From assembly GCA_910585725.1 (NCBI GenBank), contig CAJUFA010000017.1:7765-71764 (forward strand): a DNA stretch of 64,000 bases, written 5' to 3'. This DNA is from an uncultured Dorea sp. (GTDB lineage: Bacteria; Bacillota; Clostridia; Lachnospirales; Lachnospiraceae). Below are positions 45,301 through 53,099 of this stretch, one piece after another (positions within the stretch are counted from its first letter, which is position 1; every line of letters starts with the position of its first letter). The position numbers and the translations under genes are program-made. A model generated the notes under the pieces. It did no database searches. It had not been told where the DNA came from and saw nothing but the letters and a program-made list of their open reading frames with translations.

Positions 45301-46099
45301 GATATAAATCGTTCAGGTCTGACGTCGCGAAACGTCCGCCGTCTAACTGTACCATCGGCCTGAGATCCGGCGGGATCACCGGAATCGCCGTCATGATCAT
45401 CCACTCCGGCTTGTTTCCCGACTCACGGAAAGCCTCCACAACCTCCAGACGCTTCACGATCCTTGCACGCTTCTGTCCGGTAGCTCCCTTAAGACCTTCC
45501 TGCAGCTCATGATAATCCTTCTCAAGATCAATAGACTGCAGCAATTCCTGGATGGATTCCGCTCCCATTCCTACACGGAACGCGCTTCCCCATCTCTCTC
45601 TTGCTTCCTGATATTCCTGCTCGGACAGTACCTGCTTATACTGTAAGTCCGTCTCCCCTCTGTCGAGTACGATATAAGACGCAAAATACAGCACCTTCTC
45701 CAACGTTCTCGGCGACAGATCCAGGATCAGTCCCATACGGCTGGGAATTCCTTTAAAATACCAGATGTGCGATACGGGCGCGGCAAGAGCAATATGTCCC
45801 ATACGCTCGCGGCGCACGCTTGACTTCGTAACTTCAACTCCGCAACGGTCGCACACAACACCTTTATAACGGATCTTCTTATATTTACCGCAATGACACT
45901 CCCAATCCTTGCTTGGTCCGAATATCCTCTCACAGAACAAACCGTCTTTCTCCGGCTTTAACGTCCGGTAATTGATCGTCTCCGGCTTCGTAACTTCTCC
46001 CCTGGACCACTCCAGAATCTTTTCAGGCGATGCCAACCCAATTTTGATCGCATCAAAAGTCATTGGCTGGTAAGCTTGTTCCTTATTGTTTTCCGGCAT
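42323..46099 (-). CDS. rpoC: DNA-directed RNA polymerase beta' subunit
   Basis: This 1258-residue subunit carries the catalytic Mg site [16 protein letters not shown] (near 456-470), an N-terminal zinc ribbon ([22 protein letters not shown] split over residues 67-90), the clamp region, the bridge-helix/trigger-loop region ([21 protein letters not shown]) and a second Cys cluster ([13 protein letters not shown]). The last 70 or so residues are very acidic (Glu/Asp-rich) and probably disordered, beyond the folded C terminus. It lies 14 bases after rpoB in the same operon and ends at a strong terminator. Confidence 0.98.
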   Translation of the reverse strand: [1258 protein letters not shown]

Positions 46100-46113
46100 A
46101 CAGGCACCCCTTC

Positions 46114-49100
46114 CTATTCATCATCTGACAAATCATCATATCCAAAATCATCATCCGGCTCATATTCCATATCATCCAGATCCATATCGTCGAACTCATC
46201 GTCATCCGGTTCCGGTTCTTCCTCCACATCAATAAGTTCTTCTCCCTGGAATTCCTGTTCGGTATATCCATGCTCCCCAAGGTTATCTTCCTGACGATAC
46301 TTCCTGTCTCCCTCGATCAAAGAGCGGAAATCTGTCTCTCCCATATCCGCCGTCTCCATGATCTCAACCTCCGTATTGTCATCCCGCAGCACCCGCATAT
46401 CCAGTCCAAGGGACTGCAGTTCCTTTAACAACACCTTGAAGGACTCCGGAATCGCAGGTTCCGGGATATTCTCCCCCTTGATAATCGCTTCGTACGTCTT
46501 CACACGACCGACTACATCGTCTGATTTCACGGTAAGGATCTCCTGAAGCGTATATGACGCGCCATATGCCTCCAGCGCCCATACTTCCATCTCTCCAAAA
46601 CGCTGTCCGCCGAACTGGGCCTTACCGCCTAACGGCTGCTGCGTAACCAGAGAATAAGGACCTGTTGAACGGGCATGAATCTTATCGTCCACCAGATGAT
46701 GCAACTTCAGGTAATGCATATGGCCGATCGTTACCGGACTGTCAAAATATTCTCCGGTACGTCCGTCTCTTAAACGTACTTTTCCGTCTCTGGAAATCGG
46801 CACTCCCTTCCAGACCTTCCGGTGGTCCCGGTTATCATACAGATACTGCATCACTTCCGGCATAAGTTCTTCTTTATATTTTGCCTCAAATTCATCCCAC
46901 TCAAGATTCACATAATCGTTTGCAAGATCAAGCGTATCCATGATATCATTCTCGTCCGCGCCGTCGAATACCGGCGTAGCGATATTAAATCCAAGGGCTT
47001 TGGCCGCCAGGGACAGATGGATCTCCAATACCTGACCGATATTCATACGCGACGGCACGCCCAACGGGTTCAATACGATATCCAACGGCCGTCCGTTCGG
47101 CAGGAACGGCATATCCTCCACCGGCAGTACACGGGAAACAACACCCTTATTACCATGGCGTCCCGCCATCTTATCTCCTACGGAGATCTTTCTCTTCTGC
47201 GCGATATAGATGCGCACCGCCTGATTGACTCCCGGTGAAAGTTCGTCTCCGTTATCTCTCGTAAATACTTTCGCATCCACAACGATACCGTATTCGCCAT
47301 GGGGCACTTTGAGAGAAGTATCTCTTACCTCGCGCGCCTTCTCGCCGAAAATCGCCCGCAGCAGACGCTCTTCTGCCGTCAGCTCCGTCTCTCCCTTCGG
47401 AGTCACTTTGCCCACCAGGATATCTCCTGCCCTCACTTCCGCTCCGATACGTATAATTCCTCTCTCGTCCAGATTCTTAAGGGCATCGTCGCCGACGCCT
47501 GGAATATCGCGGGTAACCTCTTCCGGTCCCAGCTTGGTATCACGTGCTTCCGCCTCGTATTCTTCTATATGAACAGATGTATATACATCTTCCTGAACCA
47601 GTCTCTCGCTTAACAATACGGCGTCTTCATAATTGTAACCTTCCCAGGTCATGAAACCGATCAACGGATTCTTCCCAAGAGCCATCTCTCCGTTGGATGT
47701 AGACGGACCGTCTGCAATTACGTCGCCGGCCTCCACTTTATCGCCCTTGAATACGATAGGTCTCTGGTTATAGCAGTTACTCTGATTACTTCTGATAAAC
47801 TTAGTCAGTTTATAACGCTTCAGTTTCCCGTCGTCCTGACGAATCGTAATCTCCGTAGAAGCAGACCGTTCCACCACGCCGCCCTGCTCTGCAATCACAC
47901 ATACGCCGGAGTCAACCGCAGACTTTTCTTCCATACCGGTGCCTACCACAGGCGACTCCGTCATAAGGAGCGGCACCGCCTGACGCTGCATGTTAGAACC
48001 CATCAGCGCCCGGTTCGCGTCGTCATTTTCCAGGAAAGGAATCAGCGCCGTCGCCACGGAAAATACCATCTTCGGAGACACATCCATGTAATCGAACATA
48101 CGTCTCTCATACTCCTGCGTCTCTTCTCTGTAACGTCCCGATACATTCCTGCGGATAAAATGCCCCTCTGCGTCGAGAGCCTCGTTCGCCTGCGCCACAT
48201 GATAGTTATCTTCCTCGTCAGCCGTCATATATACGACCTCATCCGTAACTACCGGATTCGCAGGATCATCGTGATTGATCTTACGGTACGGCGCCTCGAT
48301 AAAGCCATACTGATTAATCCTTGCGTAAGTCGCAAGGGAGTTGATCAGACCGATGTTCGGACCTTCAGGAGTCTCAATCGGGCACATTCTTCCATAATGG
48401 GAATAATGTACGTCCCGGACTTCGAATCCTGCGCGGTCTCTTGACAGACCGCCCGGTCCCAGGGCAGACAGACGTCTCTTATGAGTCAGCTCGCCAAGCG
48501 GATTATTCTGATCCATAAACTGTGAAAGCTGCGAAGAACCAAAGAACTCTTTAACAGCCGCAGTCACAGGCTTAATATTAATTAATGACTGAGGAGAGAT
48601 TCCTTCCAGATCCTGGGTTGTCATTCTCTCCCGTACGACCCTCTCAAGCCTTGACAAACCAATCCTGTACTGGTTCTGCAACAGCTCGCCTACGGACCGG
48701 ATACGACGGTTACCCAGATGATCGATATCATCGTCGTTCCCCAATCCATATTCCAGATGAATATTATAATTAATAGAAGCTATAATATCTTCTTTCGTAA
48801 TATGCTTCGGTATGAGATCATGGATATCCCGCCTGATAGCGTCTTTCAATTCGTCGATATCCCCCGCCGTCTCTTCCAGAATCCCTGCAAGCACCGGATA
48901 ATATACCTGCTCCGTCACTCCGACTTCCCTCGGATCAACATCTACAACGGCCGCGATATCTACCATCATATTGGAAATAACCTTGATATTACGCTCCTCA
49001 TCCTCCCGCTTAATCCAAACGAACGGAACTGCCGCATTCTGGATCTGATCCGCCAGCTCACGAGTCACCTTCGTCCCCTCTTCAGCAATCACTTCCCCCG

Positions 49101-50007
49101 TAATGGGACTTGCAACACTCTCAGCCAAAACCTGGCCGACAATACGGTTCCTGAGGGAAAGTTTCTTATTAAATTTATATCTTCCGACCTTCGCAAGATC
49201 ATAGCGTCTCGGATCGAAGAACATACTGGTAATCAGGCTCTCCGCACTGTCTACCGCAAGCGGCTCTCCCGGCCGTATCTTCTTATATAATTCCAGAAGC
49301 CCTTCCTGATAGTTCGTGGCCGCATCCTTCTCAAAACTTGCGACTATCTTCGGTTCCTCCCCAAACAATTCAACAATCTCTGGATTCGTCCCTATTCCCA
49401 GCGCACGTATCAGCACTGTGATCGGCACCTTTCTTGTTCTATCTACACGTACATAAAAAACGTCGTTGGAGTCTGTTTCGTATTCTAACCACGCGCCGCG
49501 ATTTGGAATCACGGTGGAGGAATACAGTTTCTTGCCTAACTTATCATGCGCAATCGCGTAATAAATGCCTGGTGAGCGCACCAGCTGACTAACGATAACA
49601 CGCTCTGCCCCGTTAATTACAAACGTACCGGTACTGGTCATCAACGGCAAATCCCCCATAAATATCTCATGCTCGTTGATCTCATCTGTTTCTTTATTAT
49701 GAAGCCTTACTCTCACCTTAAGCGGCGCCGCGTAAGTAGCATCCCGTTCTTTACACTCTTCAATCGTGTATTTCACGTCTTTCTCGCATAAGGTAAAATC
49801 GACAAACTCCAGGCTTAAGTGACCGCTGTAGTCAGTGATCGGGGAAATATCATCAAATACTTCATTCAAGCCCTCGTCCAGAAACCACTGATAGGAGTCC
49901 TTCTGGACTTCGATCAAATTAGGCATCTGAAGAACTTCTTTTTGTCTGGAATAACTCATGCGTGAACTTTTTCCGCTTTTAATGGGACGAATTCTGTTTT
50001 TCTCCAT
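46114..50007 (-). CDS. rpoB: DNA-directed RNA polymerase beta subunit
   Basis: This 1297-residue subunit is about 100 residues longer than Bacillus RpoB. The rifampicin-binding region FGSSQLSQFMDQNNPLGEL..HKRRLSALGPGGL (around 490-530) carries the wild-type Asp, His and Ser residues, so sensitivity is expected. The catalytic-site loops VPIETPEGPN-like (CPIETPEGPNIGLINSL) and GDKMAGRHGNKGVVS are intact. The C terminus ends in about 35 residues dominated by Asp and Glu. It is transcribed from its own promoter (50190-50219) downstream of a terminator after rplL. Confidence 0.98.
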   Translation of the reverse strand: MEKNRIRPIKSGKSSRMSYSRQKEVLQMPNLIEVQKDSYQWFLDEGLNEVFDDISPITDYSGHLSLEFVDFTLCEKDVKYTIEECKERDATYAAPLKVRVRLHNKETDEINEHEIFMGDLPLMTSTGTFVINGAERVIVSQLVRSPGIYYAIAHDKLGKKLYSSTVIPNRGAWLEYETDSNDVFYVRVDRTRKVPITVLIRALGIGTNPEIVELFGEEPKIVASFEKDAATNYQEGLLELYKKIRPGEPLAVDSAESLITSMFFDPRRYDLAKVGRYKFNKKLSLRNRIVGQVLAESVASPITGEVIAEEGTKVTRELADQIQNAAVPFVWIKREDEERNIKVISNMMVDIAAVVDVDPREVGVTEQVYYPVLAGILEETAGDIDELKDAIRRDIHDLIPKHITKEDIIASINYNIHLEYGLGNDDDIDHLGNRRIRSVGELLQNQYRIGLSRLERVVRERMTTQDLEGISPQSLINIKPVTAAVKEFFGSSQLSQFMDQNNPLGELTHKRRLSALGPGGLSRDRAGFEVRDVHYSHYGRMCPIETPEGPNIGLINSLATYARINQYGFIEAPYRKINHDDPANPVVTDEVVYMTADEEDNYHVAQANEALDAEGHFIRRNVSGRYREETQEYERRMFDYMDVSPKMVFSVATALIPFLENDDANRALMGSNMQRQAVPLLMTESPVVGTGMEEKSAVDSGVCVIAEQGGVVERSASTEITIRQDDGKLKRYKLTKFIRSNQSNCYNQRPIVFKGDKVEAGDVIADGPSTSNGEMALGKNPLIGFMTWEGYNYEDAVLLSERLVQEDVYTSVHIEEYEAEARDTKLGPEEVTRDIPGVGDDALKNLDERGIIRIGAEVRAGDILVGKVTPKGETELTAEERLLRAIFGEKAREVRDTSLKVPHGEYGIVVDAKVFTRDNGDELSPGVNQAVRIYIAQKRKISVGDKMAGRHGNKGVVSRVLPVEDMPFLPNGRPLDIVLNPLGVPSRMNIGQVLEIHLSLAAKALGFNIATPVFDGADENDIMDTLDLANDYVNLEWDEFEAKYKEELMPEVMQYLYDNRDHRKVWKGVPISRDGKVRLRDGRTGEYFDSPVTIGHMHYLKLHHLVDDKIHARSTGPYSLVTQQPLGGKAQFGGQRFGEMEVWALEAYGASYTLQEILTVKSDDVVGRVKTYEAIIKGENIPEPAIPESFKVLLKELQSLGLDMRVLRDDNTEVEIMETADMGETDFRSLIEGDRKYRQEDNLGEHGYTEQEFQGEELIDVEEEPEPDDDEFDDMDLDDMEYEPDDDFGYDDLSDDE

Positions 50008-50189
50008 ATCGACGTTTCACTCCTCATTTATTTTTTGGATAACCATTCAGCCATGCAGAAATATTTCCCCAAACCGTCTGTCATTATCTGACAATGGCGG
50101 TTCTTTACTGCAAATACATTGAAAACAGCGCTATCCCCACTGTTTCCATGCGATATTTTGGCAGAACTTTCCACAATAGTGCATTGTTT

Positions 50190-50219
50190 ACTATACCACA
50201 ATTTATCAAGGCTTGTCAA
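50190..50219 (-). promoter_or_regulatory. promoter of rpoB-rpoC
   Basis: Minus strand TTGACA (50214-50219), 18 bases, TATAGT (50190-50195). The 5' leader is about 175 bases and holds nothing else that I recognise. Confidence 0.78.
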
Positions 50220-50273
50220 TAAAAAATTTATAGAAATTTTATACGACGACACATAAATCGTAATTATGACAAA

Positions 50274-50298
50274 AAACCCCGACAACAGTCGGGGTTTT
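50274..50298 (-). terminator. terminator after rplL
   Basis: Minus strand stem CCCCGAC/GTCGGGG (50277-50283 with 50288-50294) with a 4-base loop and a run of six T residues. It separates rplJL from rpoBC; partial read-through is possible. Confidence 0.85.
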
Positions 50299-50318
50299 AC
50301 GCTCCTAATACAATCTTC

Positions 50319-50693
50319 TTATTTAAGGTTAACCTCTGCGCCCTCTGCCTCAAGCTTAGCCTTGATCTCCTCAGCCTCTGCCTTGGATACGCCTTCCTTA
50401 ACTACCTTCGGCGCCTCGTCAACTACTGCCTTAGCCTCTTTCAGTCCAAGTCCTGTAATCTCACGAACAACCTTGATAACCTTAACCTTAGAAGATCCTG
50501 CGGATACTAATTCTACATCGAATTCATCCTTCTCTTCCTCAGCCGCTGCCTCTCCGCCTGCTGCCGCAACAACTACGCCTGCCGCTGCAGATACACCAAA
50601 TTCTTCTTCGCATGCTTTTACTAATTCGTTTAACTCTAATACTGATAACTCTTTGATTGCATCAATAAATTCAGCTGTTGTTAACTTTGCCAT
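50319..50693 (-). CDS. rplL: 50S ribosomal protein L7/L12
   Basis: This 124-residue protein begins MAKLTTAEFIDAIKELSVLE. The N-terminal dimerisation helices are followed by an Ala/Gly-rich hinge (SAAAGVVVAAAGGEAAAEEE) and the C-terminal factor-binding domain with KVIKVVREITGLGLKEAKAVV. It forms the stalk that recruits translation GTPases with L10. I set the start at 50693 after GGAGG; a 5-residue upstream extension is not needed. It follows rplJ by 91 bases. Confidence 0.98.
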   Translation of the reverse strand: MAKLTTAEFIDAIKELSVLELNELVKACEEEFGVSAAAGVVVAAAGGEAAAEEEKDEFDVELVSAGSSKVKVIKVVREITGLGLKEAKAVVDEAPKVVKEGVSKAEAEEIKAKLEAEGAEVNLK

Positions 50694-50784
50694 TATATTT
50701 TCCTCCATTATATTAATATGATTTGTTTTGTATCCTAAAGATACTAAAGTTCCTTTGAACTTTATCGCCGACCGGCCGGATATC

Positions 50785-51339
50785 TTACTCTGCCGCCGGA
50801 GCTTCAGCCGTCAAATCTTCCTCTGCTGAATCCGCCGCTGCCGCACAGGCTTCTGCACCGCCCTGCTCTGCGATCTGATTAAGAACACGGGCAAGATTGG
50901 TAATCGGTGACTGCAGGCTTCCAAGCAACTTGGAGAGCAGTTCTTCTCTTGACGGAATCTTAGCCAGCTCTGACAACGCAGCGCTGTCATATACCGCGCC
51001 TTCCACCACGCCTGCTTTTAACTCAAGAGCCTTAGCGTCCTTTGCAAATTTACTGAGGATTCTTGCCGGAGCCGTCGCATCGTCTTTTGAAATAGCCAGC
51101 GCGCTCGGACCTTCCAGATGTTCGTCAAGTCCTGCAAACTCTGTTCCTTCAAAAGCTCTCTTCATCATTGTGTTCTTACAAACCTTGTAGACGATACCGG
51201 CTTCTCTTAACTGTTTACGAAGTTCTGTATCCTGAGCAACAGTAAGTCCGCGGTAGTCAACTAATACGACGCTTGCCGCACCCTTGACATCTTCTGCAAT
51301 AGCCTGTACAATTGGCTGTTTTAATTCAACTTTTGCCAC
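50785..51339 (-). CDS. rplJ: 50S ribosomal protein L10
   Basis: This 184-residue protein (MAKVELKQPIVQAIAEDVKG) contains the L10 core VVLVDYRGLTVAQDTELRKQLRE and the KNTMMKRAFEG rRNA-binding region. The C-terminal helix that binds L12 dimers ends in an Ala/Glu-rich tail slightly longer than usual. It starts at GTG (51339) with AAGGAGG upstream. Free L10 or L10-L12 normally represses this operon by binding the leader RNA, and that leader is present here. The rplK-rplA genes are not upstream; the dagK gene is. Confidence 0.97.
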   Translation of the reverse strand: MAKVELKQPIVQAIAEDVKGAASVVLVDYRGLTVAQDTELRKQLREAGIVYKVCKNTMMKRAFEGTEFAGLDEHLEGPSALAISKDDATAPARILSKFAKDAKALELKAGVVEGAVYDSAALSELAKIPSREELLSKLLGSLQSPITNLARVLNQIAEQGGAEACAAAADSAEEDLTAEAPAAE

Positions 51340-51478
51340 GAATGGTGCACCTCCTTATATATTTGGTGTATTTCCGCCGTTTCATATATAAAATTCAGGA
51401 AATACATTATATTCGACTGCGTCTCAAAGAAAAGCGCTCTTACAATACCCGCTGTCTTTCGGATATCGCATATTATAG

Positions 51479-51596
51479 AAAACGCCCCATTGTCAAAAAC
51501 AAAGAGGCGTCGTAAATTCTAAATCATCGAATCTAACTTTCCTCGGCAGGCGTTGGTATACTTACGCTTTCGCACCTGCTGTCTTCGGCAGTCTTT
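51479..51596 (-). ncRNA. ribosomal protein L10 leader with attenuator
   Basis: The minus-strand transcript begins near 51594 and carries the conserved L10-leader elements: GACTGCCGAAGACAGCAGGTGC and GAAAGCGTAAG-like loops and CCTGCCGAGGAAAG, with CTGCCGA/ CAGCAGG stem pairing. An attenuator hairpin (CGCCTC..GGGGCG, about 51481-51510) with TTTTCT follows. L10-L12 binding controls read-through. Bases 51340-51478 hold only the remaining leader and the rplJ ribosome binding site. Confidence 0.88.
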
Positions 51597-51600
51597 TGAT

Positions 51601-51629
51601 ACTATAACATCCTTTTCCAGGGATGTCAA
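51601..51629 (-). promoter_or_regulatory. promoter of rplJ-rplL
   Basis: Minus strand TTGACA (51624-51629), 17 bases, TATAGT (51601-51606), immediately after the dagK stop codon at 51637. Confidence 0.85.
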
Positions 51630-51636
51630 CAATTTT

Positions 51637-52635
51637 TTACTTCTTATCCGACATATTCTTATCCAGAACACCTTTGATCATATCGGTAAGCTTCTCCGGC
51701 TTTTCCACCGTGTCTTCCGGCGATTCCCCAAGCGCCGCCACAAGCTCCCTTGGAACCATGATCTCCAACTGCTGTTTCAGGTTATCTATCACAACCTCAT
51801 CATGCTCGCCGCCGAATTCCCCGTCCAGCGTCCACGGAATCTCTTCCAGAGACTCGAATGTGATATGCCCTGTCTTGAAGGTATACATATGCTTAGTGTC
51901 AACCTGCTCAATCAACAGCGCGGCGATAATCTCCTGCAGCGCAATGGGATTCTTCGGCTTCTTGATCAACGTCACCTCGAACAAGCCGTCGTCGAACACA
52001 ACATTTTTTCCGATCATGTTGCGGAATCCCCCTACGGAACGGGAATTGGTCACCATGCCAAAAATAAATTCATCTTCCACCTCTTCCCCGTCATAAGTTA
52101 CTTTGATCCTGTAAGACGGCACATTAAAGAGTCTCTTCGTTCCTTCCAGAACATACGCCAGATGCCCCAGGATATTCTTCACTTCCTGTTTAGTCTCATA
52201 GGATACGTCCGTAAATATACCAAACGCCGCGACGTATACAAAGACGTCGTCGTTAAATTTTCCCACGTCACAGGGAAATACTATCCCGTTCACCGCATTG
52301 TCGGCCGCTTTCAAGATTCCCTTGGGGATGTGAAGACTGTTGGCAAAATCATTCGTAGTCCCTGTAGGAATATATCCCAGCGGTATTCTGGTTCTCCTCT
52401 GCATCATCCCCGTCACTACTTCATCAATCGTACCGTCTCCCCCGCTGCAGACAATCAAGTCGTATCTGTTCGTGTCAAATTCACGTATCTTCTTGTAGGC
52501 ATCCCTGTATGACTGCGTAGGATATACCACCACCTCGTAACCCGCTTTCACAAATATATCAATAATATCCGATAACTGAGGCTTCAAAAGCCCCTTTCCT
52601 GCTCGCGGATTATACACAAACAACATTCTCTTCAT
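51637..52635 (-). CDS. diacylglycerol/lipid kinase (DagK/YegS family)
   Basis: This 332-residue cytoplasmic lipid kinase has the diacylglycerol-kinase catalytic domain: N-terminal MKRMLFVYNPRAGKGLLKP, the nucleotide motif CSGGDGTIDEVVTGMM (near 66-80), PLGYIPTGTTNDFANSL and the C-terminal WTLDGEFGGEHDEV segment. It phosphorylates diacylglycerol or a related lipid, recycling it to phospholipid synthesis. I set the start at 52635 rather than an in-frame ATG at 52689, which overlaps a hairpin. It is the last gene of the murB-rapZ-whiA-HPr-like group, although a hairpin at 52672-52699 intervenes. Confidence 0.92.
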   Translation of the reverse strand: MKRMLFVYNPRAGKGLLKPQLSDIIDIFVKAGYEVVVYPTQSYRDAYKKIREFDTNRYDLIVCSGGDGTIDEVVTGMMQRRTRIPLGYIPTGTTNDFANSLHIPKGILKAADNAVNGIVFPCDVGKFNDDVFVYVAAFGIFTDVSYETKQEVKNILGHLAYVLEGTKRLFNVPSYRIKVTYDGEEVEDEFIFGMVTNSRSVGGFRNMIGKNVVFDDGLFEVTLIKKPKNPIALQEIIAALLIEQVDTKHMYTFKTGHITFESLEEIPWTLDGEFGGEHDEVVIDNLKQQLEIMVPRELVAALGESPEDTVEKPEKLTDMIKGVLDKNMSDKK

Positions 52636-52671
52636 ATGCTCACTTCCCCTTTCGCATGTCTGATATAACAC

Positions 52672-52699
52672 GACAGAGGGCATTCTCATGCCCTCTGTC
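52672..52699. terminator. perfect hairpin between HPr-like gene and dagK
   Basis: A 12-bp perfect stem (GACAGAGGGCAT and complement) with a TCTC loop. There is no strong T-run on either strand, so it may be a weak terminator or an mRNA-processing/stability hairpin. Confidence 0.5.
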
Positions 52700-52822
52700 A
52701 GTTACCTGTTATGTATACTCATTCGGGCTCCTCTCAATCACACCCATACCGAAAACCTGCATCTTGCAGCCTTTCCGCTCAAGATGGTATCCGCAGGAAT
52801 GGATACTCCCGATCATGTACCA

Positions 52823-53080
52823 TTAAGAATTAGCAACCAGGAAATCTTCGATTCCCGCCACTGCCTCATTCTCATCATGCCCTTCCGCCACAACCGTGAT
52901 ACTCTCACCCTTTTGTAACCTCAGGCTCATCATCCCCATGATACTCTTCGCATTGATCTTCTTGTTATCAATCTCAATAAATACCTGGCTTGCGTACTGG
53001 CTTGCTTCCTGAACCAGGTGTGCAATAGGACGATCTTCCATATCCATATTGTTTTGAATAGTAACAGGTTTCTTTGTCAT
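52823..53080 (-). CDS. Crh-like HPr paralogue with Glu at position 15
   Basis: This 85-residue protein has the HPr fold. Aligned with Bacillus HPr, the catalytic His15 is replaced by Glu15 (MEDRP in place of IHARP) while Arg17, Pro18 and the regulatory Ser46 (AKSIMGMMSL) are kept. It therefore cannot act as a phosphotransfer intermediate but could be phosphorylated by HPr kinase, as Crh is (which has Gln15). Gene context agrees: it follows whiA by 19 bases, as crh follows whiA (yvcL) in Bacillus. Its likely role is carbon-catabolite control with CcpA or metabolic signalling. Equivalence to Crh is inference. Confidence 0.88.
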   Translation of the reverse strand: MTKKPVTIQNNMDMEDRPIAHLVQEASQYASQVFIEIDNKKINAKSIMGMMSLRLQKGESITVVAEGHDENEAVAGIEDFLVANS

Positions 53081-53099
53081 AAAAAATTGTTCCTCCTTG

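Noticed and set aside
50028..50285. 85-residue minus-strand reading frame between rplL and rpoB
   Set aside because: It lies over the rplL terminator and the rpoB promoter, has no ribosome binding site and no recognisable motif.
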